A stretch of DNA of 64,000 nt. Origin: Chionoecetes opilio. Taxonomy: Eukaryota > Arthropoda > Malacostraca > Decapoda > Majidae. The notes under the pieces are model-generated. The model saw only the letters and a program-made list of their open reading frames with translations. It was not told the origin of the DNA and did no database searches. This document shows, piece after piece, positions 12,727 through 25,500 of this stretch; position 1 is the stretch's first letter, and each line of letters opens with the position of its first letter. The stretch spans positions 300,285-364,284 of the forward strand of contig JACEEZ010020103.1 in NCBI GenBank assembly GCA_016584305.1. Direction: 5' to 3'. A program made the translations under genes and the position numbers.

Positions 12727-13123
12727 GTTTCCTCAGCTCTGCCTTGGACACACTATCAGCCGCACACATATTAAATTTTATACTCTGAAGTTGAAGAAAA
12801 AACAAAATTGATAGGAAAGTATGAAATATATACAAATACTTGAAAAAGTTATGGCATACTTAAAGTATATGTATTTAAAAGTTCATACAACTACACGGGT
12901 ATTGATGCAACACTCACACCAATACAATTCATCAAAAGATAAAAATTACACAAACATCTGCTTTCCATGATATAAAAACACCTCCATCATTTCAATGTTT
13001 TCACTTCACAATTTTCCTCCGTGATACGCCCACACCTCTGTAACACATGACCTCACGGATAGTTTCTACCAGGAGAGCTAAAGGAGTTATTAGCGTCTAG
13101 CTCAGAACCAGGTATTATTCCAG

Positions 13124-13468
13124 ATGAACACCAAATTCACTATGGTGGACGAAACTATATTTTTCTGGTGAGTTTTGATGTCTTTTGAATTAATCTGCTA
13201 ACCGTTACTGTAGAAAAAAGAAAGAAAAAAAATCTTTTTGTTAGATAAAGGTTAGGTTTTTTTTAAGTTTAGGTTAGGTTAGGTAAAATTTTGGTTAGGT
13301 ATAGGTTCAGTTAGGTTCAAGTTTTTTATTTATTTTTTGTCATTTTTGAAGGAAAAAAAAAAAAAAAAAAAGAAATTTGCAACAGAAACGGTTAGCAGAT
13401 TAATTCAAAACACATCAAAACTCACCAGAAAAAAATAGTTTATACACCAAAGGAAGTTCGGTGTTCAT
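13124..13468. mobile_element. Foldback element with TTAGG-rich loop
   Basis: The arm with 'tctggtgagttttgatgt' and 'aattaatctgctaaccgtt' is mirrored by 'aacggttagcagattaatt' and 'acatcaaaactcaccaga'. The outer ends are ATGAACACC and GGTGTTCAT. The loop holds several GGTTAGGTTA units. A related arrangement lies at 49.3-51.1 kb. Confidence 0.7.
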
Positions 13469-13587
13469 TGGAAATTTACCCAGAACCCTCGTTACAGGGA
13501 AAAAGATCAGCACCCATAACACTGGTTGAACAAAGCATTGAGTAGATCAGAGGCTCTCCAGATCCTAAACCTGCTCAACACAACTCA

Positions 13588-13759
13588 AGGTGGACCGGAT
13601 AGCCGCATTATTTCTAACATCTGCATCTCCCTCCACATTGATGGATGCAGATATCTTGACTAACTAGACACTGTACATGTCACTTGAGAGAGAGAGAGAG
13701 AGAGCGAGAGCGAGAGCGAGAGCGAGAGAGAGAGAGAGAGGAGAGAGAGCGAGAGCGAG

Positions 13760-13802
<43 letters not shown>

Positions 13803-14006
13803 TCGAAATACTGTGCAGCTGCTTACAAAGAGGAAATATTCTGGGCTGTGTTTGTGAAGACGAGAGAGACAGTGAGTATACAGATCTCTACATATACTAC
13901 AGCTATACAGATACATATACTACAGCTATACAGGTACATCCGTATCCGCAAATATCGAAAATAAATATCCGCATCTGCAAATTGAAAATCGATATCCGGT
14001 CCACCT
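13588..14006. mobile_element. TIR element with AGGTGGACCGGATA ends
   Basis: AGGTGGACCGGATA on the left is mirrored by TATCCGGTCCACCT on the right, a perfect 14-bp match. The interior has 'tatccgcatctgcaaat' repeats similar in style to the hAT-like element at 60.0-60.8 kb, and a GA array at 13,687-13,799. No transposase frame and no obvious 8-bp target duplication were seen. It lies just past the Nup107 stop codon and may fall in its 3' UTR. Confidence 0.55.
13687..13799. repeat. (GA)n array with GC interruptions
   Basis: Simple repeat inside the TIR element that ends at 14,006. Confidence 0.95.
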
Positions 14007-14053
14007 CTAAATACAACCCTATGGGAATGTGATCTGGCAGGAAGGCAAAGGCA

Positions 14054-14158
14054 TTAGTGCAGAGGGTAGCCCAGTGCGTCACAGTTCTGGTCCAGCAGCT
14101 CTTTGGATGTCTCTTGTAGCTTCATTAGAAATCTCTGAAGCTCACCCCTGCCAAATGC
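14054..14158 (-). CDS. Nup107: Nup107 last coding exon
   Basis: Follows acceptor 'cattccag' and encodes 34 residues plus [23 protein letters not shown] then DALGYPLH matches the conserved Nup107 end, where human has ELRKLLQKLRESS and DPLGYE. Phase 0 on entry. No clear minus-strand AATAAA was seen in the next few hundred bases. Confidence 0.93.
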   Translation of the reverse strand, partial: AFGRGELQRFLMKLQETSKELLDQNCDALGYPLH

Positions 14159-17100
14159 CTGGAATGAAATACAGTATGAATTTTGAATAATTAGAACCTA
14201 TCTACTCGCATCATCATGATCATACTGTATATTGAATAGTTGTACAGTGCGGTCTTCATGTTTCTTTATTGAACTATTAGCAATGATAAAACAATATTCA
14301 AATGTGGATTAAACCCAAATAGCCAAGCTACGTAGAAATAATATTTGAACTGCTAGTTAATAAAAAAAATTAAGAGAATGTTGATTTTTTTTTCTACTTT
14401 CTCTAATGTTTGAGGCTATAATGTGTGTAGGTTTGTCACTGAGGGCTCTGATTGTTGGTCCTCGCCAGTGGTGGCAAAGGCAGGATCTCTATAATGCTAC
14501 CTCTGATATAATGATAATGAAAGATCTCTATAATGATACCTCTGATATAATGATAATGAAAGATCTCTATAATGATACCTCTGATGATCATGCTGTCCCT
14601 CTTCCTGTCATCTCATGCAATGGCTGTCAAAGGGAGAGTTAATGGGCAAGATGTGGCTTATCCTCAGCCACTGGAGAACTGCAGTAAGAGTTTGCTCTTG
14701 GCTAAAACTTGTGACCCCGAGCTGGTCACTTCCAGGCACTTTCAGGCTAACCATGAAGACTGTTAGAGCAATACATTTCTTACCTTGTACAACTGGTATT
14801 GTTCTGACGCAATCATGTCCGCCAACTGAAGACATTCTTTATATTTTTCTGTGCCATGAAGAATGTTTTGAAGTAATGATGCAACCTGTAGAATAACAAA
14901 AGACTATTAAAATCAGTGATGTAATCAAGGCTACATGACCATGAAGTCATTTATCATGACTTCAACCGTAAAACAATCTCCAAAATTACATCAAATCATG
15001 TCAAACACTTTATCAACAGGGCTGTGATCATCACAACACAATATAAAACCTTTCTAGGCTTTCCCAGGTAAGTCTTGGACCCACATATCCAGTTTGTCCA
15101 CATCTCCAACACCATCAAAACACTTTATTGAGTTTAAACATAGTGTTCACAAGTACCTGTTGTTCTGTAATGGATAAAATCATTGAAACCGTTTGGGTCA
15201 GCGGGATATTCCCTTTGGTCTGATCGGCGCCGTGCTGGTGTTGGCAGCGCAAAGTCTGATGAGGATGGGAACCCCACCATGTTCAGTATGCAAAGGGGAA
15301 AAGGATGCAATTCCCTAATTGCGATTGTCATCCTGTCAGTTCGTCTGTGGAGGATCTTCTGATGGGATTTCAGAAGGTAACTGGAGGGGCCAAGAGCAGT
15401 GTAATGCTGTGGCGGTACAGAGTACAGTCTGTATGGAGAAGTACATTGGCTCCACAATACGCCCCAGCGCAGCTCAGTCCATGGGACTGTGACCCCCCTT
15501 GACCAGGCTGCCCTCCCTTTACCATACTCTTCAGAATATCATCACCACAGAAGAGAGAGAACTTCTGCCGTTTCAGGGTGGTGGCAACATCTTTGAACCA
15601 TTAGTTAAACTAAGACGCCAGTACAACTTCACTGGAATATTTTTTGCCCTGGCTAGGATTGGGATACTGTTCACACCACTGTCTTCCCTTCACTGGCCAG
15701 TTTCAGAAGTGTATTCAAGATATAAAAATGTTTTTATACATACAGAGAACCACTTAAATCTTCACTTGTTGAAAGATGGACCTCTGTCCAGCAATGCAAT
15801 GTCAGTGGTGAATGACTAACACTAAAACTATACTTGTGACCAATATTAAGCATTCAGTCATCAAAATCTTACAGTAGAGCCCTAAGATGTGCGGGGATTA
15901 GGTGACTAAGACATACCAAAAAAGTATTTCTTGAACTTCATGAATGTAGCAGTCTAGTTACAGTCTAGCTAAAGACGGCGCCTGAATGTCCCACCTGAGG
16001 GATGTAGATGGAGCGCAGCACACTGAGGTGATGGGAACGATTGGGCTCGGCAGTGTCTGGCTGGCCCTCGGCACTCTCCTCCTGTGCACTCCCTGCTGGC
16101 TCCTGCTCATGCTCCTCCAGGTTTGTGTCCACCAACCAGCCTCCATCAGGAAACAGCAGAACATTGTACAGGCGATCACAGGCAGTCTGGTCGGAGACAA
16201 ACAGTAAAATTAACAATATATAGATACTTGTGATGAATTCTAATGAATATTTACAATATTTGCCGATCTATGAGGCAACAATAACCAAATAAGACCAATA
16301 AGCAATTCTAAATTCAATTTTTCTTCCTTTATTTGCAAGGGAGGAAAGTGGCTGGATCTTTCGGACTTATTATGAAAAGACTGTGGAATTAAGGTAAAAT
16401 AGGGCCTGAGATGCAATAATCATACCAATAATCACATATTAACTCCTTCACACCCAGATCTTTCCTTTGATATATGAAATTGTCTGTTAATAGCCATAAA
16501 ATAACAAAAGTAGCTTAATATACCAAATTAGTTACTGGACAAGGATACAAACAGGTCATATCTATAAAACATTGCTTATATTCACTAAAAATTGTCTAAT
16601 GGTACCCAAATTACAATGGAAATTACGTTATGGGCCTCTAGGGTTTAAACCTCATGGTAAGCTCCTTCTGTAAGCATGTTCCCTGTTCCTCAAGCCCCGA
16701 GTGCCCTGTATGTATTTATTTTCCCATGTTATCCAAAACTGCAGCTTCCCTCTACCCACCCTGGTAATAAGGTTGAGTGTGTGCTTCCAACGCTCCATCT
16801 CCCCTTTATGTTGTTGCTCTGCTTGTTCGTATGCCACCTGCTGGGTAAAGCCTGCACTTGAAGGAGGCTTCTTGGGGGCAGTGGGCCTCTTCTGGTGGTA
16901 GTGGTCAAACCAGTCTGTGAATGAGTCCTGTGCATCCTGGAACAACATACGGGGTCAGTATCCATTGTAAGGGTCAACCTAGTCTCGGGTCAAATCATAA
17001 GAACATAAGAAAATAAGGAAGCTACAAGAGGCCGCGAGACCTACGCGAGGTAGTTCCTGTAAGAACGAAAGTATACTGACTACAGCTAAGTATTAATTAT

Positions 17101-18732
17101 CCGACCTTGGGGGGACCGAAGGTAGGTCGGATAATTGGAATAGTCGGATGTTCGGATATCACAGTAATCATAAATGTAAGGGCAAAATGGTATAGAACAT
17201 AAAAGATGTAGCTCTTGAAGGCTGATCCAGTGGTATACGCGAAAGTAAAATTCATGCATAAATAAAGCCACAAATCAATGTTTTCTAAAAACTAAAAAAA
17301 AAAAACTAAGTAAAATAAATGGCCAAAACAAGACACAATGTGGTGGTGAAAAAAGTCGGTTGTTTGGACAAGTCGGATGTTTGGAGGTCGGATGTTGGGA
17401 ATTTGGCTGTATCTGACTATACATACTATCATGGAGTAATACAGTGAGAGGTTGCTCATGACAATAGTCTAGCCAAAAAACAAAAAAAATGATGTGTGCC
17501 CTGGTAGCCTAGATACATACTTAATGGTTATGTATGGACTCAATCAAGACTTTCATTTGTAAGTGGACACTTTTTACTTGTGAAGAGGCAACAACAGCGC
17601 AAACAAAGGTGGCAGAGGACATGAATTGGCAATACTTTAGAAAAATAATGGATTCTGCAGATTCTGAGTCTTCTTCCAATTCCTCAGTGATAGAGAACCA
17701 TCATCATGTCTCCTGTCCCTAGCACGAATGACATTTGCTGCCACTACAGAGCTGTGTGGAGAGAGGTAAGCAGTCCCCTTGCCTTCTGGTGGGTTTAATG
17801 ACTATTCAACAACGAAAGAGCAATAGGATTTTGTGCACAAGAATGAGGTATTAGAAGGAGCTATAGTCTATTTTTTTTAACAAGGCAAAGAATTCTGCCC
17901 CCTTGCTACTTACTGACTGATATTTGATGCCAGGAGAAGGGAATACTACGCTTCTTCTAAATTTCAGTTGTATTTTATCATAGTTAACCATATTATCAGG
18001 TAAACAGAGGCATCATTTTAAGCATGAGACCTTAAGATAGAATGAATTTTTTGCCTTGTTAAAAATAATAGACTATAGTAGAGACTTCTGCCACAGAGTA
18101 TCAAGGAACATGTGTCAAAGGTAACCTACAGTACTACTACAGACATTACTATTTCAAAACACATCATAAGTGACATATTTCTTACCAGGAAGGTGCGGAT
18201 ACAGAAGTATTCCCTGACAATGTTTTCCGCATGTGGTGGAACTTCTGATTTGCCGGTCTCCGCCTCATACTCCTTGATGATGACATTCACTGAGTCACTC
18301 GGAAGCTGCAAAAGAAGCCATCATGGATAACTTTGTTCCTTGTGCCAATAGGATCTGATTGGATTACAGGGAGTTTCGTACACAAGTTGTTTCGTACCCA
18401 GGTTTTGTAATTGTTTCGTACACTGATTTTGAGGTTTTTTTTACATACCTGGTGTCATTTCGTAACTCTAGTAATCAAGTTTAACTCTGAGCTGAGTGTA
18501 CGAAACAACTATGGTTTCATATAGACTACGAAACAACTTTTTGGTGTACGAATCTACTGGTGTACGAAACAACTTGTGTACGAACTGACTGCACCCCGGA
18601 TTACATAGTTTGTCAATTCAGGAAGAAAAGTATTTTTGCTTCAGTGAACAGTTCTGAAAAAAATTCTTTCACTCTATCAGTTTATGGATAGGCCAGACAC
18701 CTCCTGCCACAGTGAAATATTCCTGGGAGAGT

Positions 18733-18784
<52 letters not shown>

Positions 18785-19518
18785 TAGATAGATGGATAGA
18801 TAGATATTTTATTGTCCACAAAAATGCATAAAAAGAAATTATATAATATAACAAAAATTACTCATGGACCAGAAATTTACTCTCATCATTAATTAACAAC
18901 AGTATCGAGTGTCTAAAAAAAATGTTTATGGGAAACGATGTGGTGCCTTAGTATTATTTTCAATTAAAAATTATACTCCCATGTAATATATCATCATTTC
19001 CTATCAGCTCAACCTAAAAATTCAGCTTCTATACATGTGGGGAGAGAGGATGAGCGAGCACTGCGGCACTTTTTGACCCTCCCCGTGTCATCTCTGACCC
19101 CCTTAGTGTCTCAGTAACACAAGAGACCAACTGCAACCTGGTCTTTAACCCCTTCACGCCCAAATCTTTCCTTTGCTATAAAAAAAGGTATGTTCTTGAG
19201 CCATGAAATTATGAAAAGTAACTGAATATACCACATTAGTTAGTCGACAAGGATACTAAACAGGTCATATCTATAAAAACATTGCTTATATTCATTAAAA
19301 ATCATCTAATGGTAGTCAAATTACAGTGGAAATTACGTTCTGGGTCTCAAGGGGTTAAAGACGAGCCCTCGTACCGTTCACACTACACTATACAGGGAGG
19401 TCCCGAAGATACGAGCAGTTAGGTTCCACCTGGCATACTCGTAAAGTGAAATCTCGTATAACGAAACACATAACTAATGGTAAAATATAGGTTTGGTTCC
19501 AGGACCTCAACAATTATA

Positions 19519-19558
<40 letters not shown>

Positions 19559-22500
19559 CATGTTTTTCAAGCTATAATAAAATTTGGTAATATTTAGTAG
19601 GGGTGCGAGAACCCCTTGAGGAATCCTATGGTCCCTGGTGATATCCTATGGTGCTATCACATGCGTGGGAGCTGACCTGACTTCTTCAGGAAGGCACATA
19701 TTATACAGCTGATAACGGGGTGTTGTGTTGTGCGGGCGGCAGCCGATGTCCGCCGCCAGCGGAGATCTCCTTGGTAATTATTTAGTAGGAAAGCGAGGAC
19801 CCTTTGAGGAATCCTATGGTGCTATCACAGGCATAGGAGCTGACTGTCTTCTTCAGGAAGGCACAGGTGAGGCGGATGACGGCGGTTTTTGAGAGAGGCG
19901 GCGGACGGGGCAGTCCGCCGCCTCCTCCGCCAAGGTAGGTTTGGGCAGGCTTAAACGTCTTATCACTCGTTATTATACAACTTAGTGATTATGGTGAGAT
20001 GTTATATCCACGTGTCATTATCTAAATCAATGTAGCACCGTGTGTCACCTTAAATAAGGGTGATTTAAAGATGTTATGATGAGGTGACTGCTGGCCGAGC
20101 TGGCGGGGCAGAGAGTGACGGAGAAATACTTGCCGCGGAGCCGCCCCATATCACAAATATTCACCATTTTAACACACATACACACCTTCTACCACCAATA
20201 CACTAGCAACACAGGCTCCTTACTTATATATCTTACTATCTGATACATTAAAACTACTTAAAACACAAGCATTCAAAATAAAACGAGAATTAGTTTTAGA
20301 TGACGGGGACAGAAGGCGGAGAGGCAGTCTGGCATGCCATTCTTGCCCGGAAATATGTCTCGCTGGCTTGTTATTGGTCGAGAAGTTTTAAAAACCGTTT
20401 GTCATTGGCTGGTGACAGATGACGCCTTAGCCAGTCACAACCTTCTTACTCGTTTACGACCTATCGAGGGAGCTTTGTAGCTTCCGTCATTAGGGAAAGT
20501 AGTATCTAGGTAGTGTGAGCAGGTTGTTGCTGGCCATACTACCTCCGTTGCTGGCTTCTCGCCCAGGGTTGTGAATTTTTGTAGGCCACATTGTCGTACT
20601 GAACCACCAGAATGATCATATTTTCAGATTGATTATCATACAACCTTAGGTAAAATCATATAGTCAGTAAATGACTTTATAATTTTAGTAAATAACTTGT
20701 AATTTACTTTAGTAAATAACTTGGTAATTTTACTCACCCCAGTTTGAATGTCGTAACATTGGATTTTCGATCTCGTATATTGAAAATACACCCTAATTTA
20801 CACATCTCGTATCATCGGATTCTCGTATATCGAATGCTCGTATAACGGGACCTCCCTGTACTTGCACTTCACACATCTTCTCTCTTTAAACCAGTTTTAT
20901 TATAAACTTTCACTGACCAACCTGGTGAACAAGCCTTCAACTTTGCTATCTGTGGGAGTTTTCCACGTTCCAACAATGTGCGAGCCTTATACTCACTGGT
21001 CATTTTGTAAATAAACTCAATTTATAAACTTAACTCTCTCTCCATGTGATCCCAGCCATATACCTCAACATTCTGCGATCACAACCAACCAACACATCTT
21101 CCAACTTCTTCGTCAAAGCCCATGTCTCAAGAACCATACAGCAACACTGGTCTTATACATGCTTCGTATTCTCTTCCTCTGTTTTTCAATGGAATACTCT
21201 TGTTAAATAAGAATAAAAACCATGTTGTATCATATTAAAAACACCTTATATATCTTTATATTCCACTCCTCACTATTAATATTACTTTTTATATATTCTT
21301 CTCCTCACTATTAACCCCTTCATGCCCAGATCTTTCCTTTGCTATAAAAAATTGTTTGTTGTCGAGCCATAAAATTACGAAGAAGTCACTGAATATACCA
21401 AATTAGTTAGCCGGCAAGGATACTTAACAGGTCATATCTATAAAATATTGCTTACATTCACTACAAATCGTCTAATGGTAGCCAAATTACAATGGGAATT
21501 ACGTTCTGGGCCTCAGGGGGTTAACATCTATCTACAGTAAAACAAGAAAAAATCCTTACCTTGCTGAAAAGAACTCGGGTGGCCCCTATCTTCCTTGAGA
21601 CGAGGAAGGTGCGCATGAGAGCATTGGCCTGGCGAAGAGCCTCGGAGCGTTGCTGAGGGTCATACAGTAACCAGTCTATGGCACTGATCTTCACCCTGTC
21701 CTCAGCGGTGGTTTCTGATACTACGTCACTGTCAGGATCACGGACACTGGAGAACAGCCTGAAGGAATGTAGTTAGAGAGTCATTAGAGTCATTAGAGAG
21801 CTTTAAAGGGAGGCTAGATCAATTCATGGATGGGGATGAAAGGTGGATGTAGTTAGTAGTAGACTGTTAAGTATCAGGAACTATCACGTGTAGGTCTCGC
21901 GGCCTCTTGTAGCTTCCTTATTTTCTTATGTTCTTATGAATGTCATCATGAGCCAACTGTACGAGCCTGAATGCGAGGGCTACAAGTTCCTAATTTTCTA
22001 GCCATATGTTTTCCTCTTAACCCATCTAGTTTGACTGTCAGTATATAAAGACAATGGACCCGTTTACTCACACCTAAAACACGGAGTATCATGAAGCTTT
22101 GGGTGCAATATAGGCTACATATCACTGTACTCATATTCTTTTTGCTGAGAAATGCACCATAAATTAAATATATGGCTTTTTTTGGGCCAAAATATCACAA
22201 CACGGCGGAACGCGCTGTGATTGGTTGTGACGTAGTAGGCGCAGACTCAGATCTCGCCTGATCAGCTGATCGGCTTGTTTTGGTTCAGCAGACCGCAGTA
22301 CCTATCCATTCAACATGTCCCAGACAAAAAGAACATATTATGCTTGTTTTGTGCCAATGTGCAAAAACACCACAATTAAAACTCCAGAGAAAGTGTTCAT
22401 ATAACTATGCCTAAAGACAAGAAAAAGAGGAAACAGTGATGGATGTCTGCAAGGCGTGATTTCTCGATGAAGGAAAGTTCATACTATTGCTGTGAAGACC

Positions 22501-25500
22501 ATTTTGATGTATTATTAATGTATGTACTTGTGCATGGATAAGTAACTTGTAAATGATATGTAGCTGTGGGGCTTTAGCTGAGCTGTGATAAGTTGCGGGA
22601 GTGGTATGTACTATGCAAGCCTTTTGAGGTAGGGATGAGACAGGCTGGGTTTTTCATGTTATGTATACAACACGCAGTGAGCTAGGTAAAATTCTAGAGT
22701 CCTTTCCCACCCTTATTAGTGTTTTTTCCTCCAGACCTTCACAGATCCCTTCAGATACCTCTAAACTGTAATTATAAAGGGGGGGGAGATGCCCCCCTTC
22801 ACCCCCCTCCCCTCCTTAACGGCCCCCCTGGACCCCTCAAAAATACAATATGTTTAATATTACTAATCTAACCTCACTATAACCCAACCTAACCTAATCT
22901 CACTAATAACCTCATAGCGAGATCCCCCCCCCCCAAAAAAGAATTACTAACCTAACCTACCCTTGTAAAATTATAGTTGTATTTTACTAACCTAACTAAC
23001 CTTACTAACTTGCATTACCCCTACTACCGCAAGATGACCAGTAATCCTCCTTCAAGTGATGTAGTAGGTATTCACTGTGTTTGTGAATATGTAAGTTGTA
23101 GTTTATAAGGAAAAAGTGGATAGACAGAAGTAAATAGAATAAGTGGCCCGTGACACTAGGCAAGTGATGACTTCTGGGATCGGCATTCCTTATAGGGAGC
23201 TTAAATGAACCTGCAATGACATGTATAGCTAGACAGATAGACGAACTCATAGAGGAACAGGTAGAAATGTATGGTTAGTAAAGGTTGTAGTGGTGAGTAG
23301 TGACGAAGGGTGTATGTTTTGCTGATGTGGGGAAAGAAAGCCATACATTTCTACCTGTTCCTCTATGAGTTCGTCTATCTGTCTAGCTATACATGTCATT
23401 GCAGGTTCATTTAAGCTCCCTATAAGGAATGCCGATCCCAGAAGTCATCACTTGCCTAGTGTCACGGGTCACTTATCTCTGTCTATCCACTTTTTTCTTA
23501 TAAACTACAACTTACATATTCACAAACACAGTGAATACCTACTACATCACTTGAAGGAGGATTACTGGTCATCTTGCGGTAGTAGGGGTAATGCAAGTTG
23601 GTGTATTAGTAGGTAGTACATATAGTAGCGGCCACTTCACAGCTATTTTGCTCTCTTGTCTGTACACTGTTGACGTCACAACATGGCGCCAGTCGTTTTA
23701 GAGCGTATAAATTTTCCTGTACTTAAATTGGCTGTATCATCAAAAATACTGTTCACTTAGAAAAATCAACATCACTGCCCAACTATATGAGGCTTGAAGA
23801 TTTCAAATCAACCGTTACCTCAAGTAGAGTAAACGGGTCCATTGCTAAAGAGGGCCCTCCAGTCGACTGTCATTATATAATCCAGAGCAATTCCTGCTAA
23901 GCTTTTGAAGCGACATAGGTGATACTGCTCATGAATAGTAAAACTGACCCCTCGCCCATATCCGCACACCCAACTATCGCCTTAACCCTCAGTTGTCCTC
24001 TAGATATTCCTGGAGTGCACCCATGACCCATACGTCCACCCTCCCCCCCATAGTGGACCTCTCTACTTCTCCAACTTCCAACTTGGCTACCCGATACATA
24101 GCCAAGGAAGACCATTAAACATCATTCATAGGCTGGTTTAATGTATGCATATTCCAACAGTGCAAAAGTGATGCATGTACTATGGGTAAAACAAGTATCG
24201 GTGCCTAGGGGTCCGATGAATACTGTAAACATTCGGTCAAATGCTGATGATATGGGAGAGTTTTAGTTTTCTTCGTTCCGTAGTGTCAGAATGTTTCACG
24301 CATATAGTGCACCGACACTTGTTTTACCCATAGTACCTTCAAGAATTTGGCAGTTTGAAAAAATACCTACCAGGGATAATATTACTTCTTTCAATCCTTC
24401 TTTGCATTCACTTTACTACCATTTCTTGACTCATTGTTCTAGTATGCAGTCTTGCTATACTTTGTGCTATTGGACATCAAAACTTTCATACGAAACATCA
24501 ACTCTGCTGTTACCTAATGTTGGTCACCACAGCTGAGGTGATAGCATGAGTGTCCAGGCCTACTCAGGCTGCTAGCTGTAGGGCATGGTGGCGATGGTGG
24601 TCATCAGAAATGTTGTGAAGGAAGCGAGCATACCACTCCACCTGCAACCACTGGGGCAGGACAGAGGTGTACCAAGCCACCTGCTCCACATCTCCACGTT
24701 CAATGGCTTCCTGAAATATTAGAACATTTATAAGAATCCTCTGCTAAATTCAAAATCATACATTCGGTTGGAGCTGACAAAATGACACTAAACATGCATG
24801 CACCTCTACAGCTACAATTGTATCGAATCTGAGTGAGGAAAATACATAAAACTTCTCCAAAGAAATATGTGCAACTAAAGAAAGTACTTATTTATTTCGC
24901 TTATTTCAGAAAGTCGATAAACGCCATCAATATAAATTCAGAAAATGGCTTCAAACTATTTCAATGTTCAAAAGATATGACATTTTGAACATTGAAACAG
25001 TTTGAAGCCATTTTCTTAGTTTTTTATTGATGGCGCTTATCGACTTTCTGAAATCAGCGCCTCATATATAAAACTTAAGTGTCCCTTCTGACAACTGACC
25101 TTGACACAAGCCTCCAGGATGTCAATACAGTGTGGCTCCAACTGCTGTGGGATGCGTCTAATCTTGCGCAGGAAGAGCACCACGTGGGTGAGGCAGCGCA
25201 GCAAGTGAGGAGCAATGCCGTCACTCAGCCACACATGAGCCCCCTGTAGCAGGCTCTCCATATCATCCAGTATAAGATACTTCTGTAGGAGGTAGTAGAG
25301 GGACTTGCCTTGCTCTTTTTGCATATCTGTTCGCTGCTCCACTGCCTCAAACACCCCCTTCAGAGTCAGTCTGGAAGAAAGAAAATAATTAATAATGCAG
25401 TGCCCTAGCAGTGAATTTTTTGTAGTAATCTGATATGCATTCTGGTAAGATGTTGAATAACCAGTGACAAACGAATGCTTGGCTCATACCCATATTTATT

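Larger units (their letters stand above)
22052..23845 (+). mobile_element. P-like DNA transposon remnant with THAP finger and internal inverted repeat
   Basis: CAATGGACCCGTTTACTC at the left is mirrored exactly by GAGTAAACGGGTCCATTG at the right, 18 of 18 bases. Flanks are 'tataaaga' and 'ctaaagag', which share only taaaga, so an 8-bp target duplication is not proven. The left part holds a broken THAP DNA-binding domain, as carried by P-element transposases. The rest of the transposase is absent. The right half is filled by two ~265-bp arms in inverted orientation. Confidence 0.65.

Noticed and set aside
23005..23616. A gene for the [14 protein letters not shown] peptide, present in both arms of the inverted repeat
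   Set aside because: It is short, has no known relatives that I recognise and is fully inside repeat arms. Identity between the arms explains conservation of the frame.
24564..24566. Selenocysteine or programmed readthrough at the Nup107 TGA
   Set aside because: The family has no selenocysteine there, another exon has a TAG as well, and the locus shows other assembly damage. A base error or null allele is simpler.
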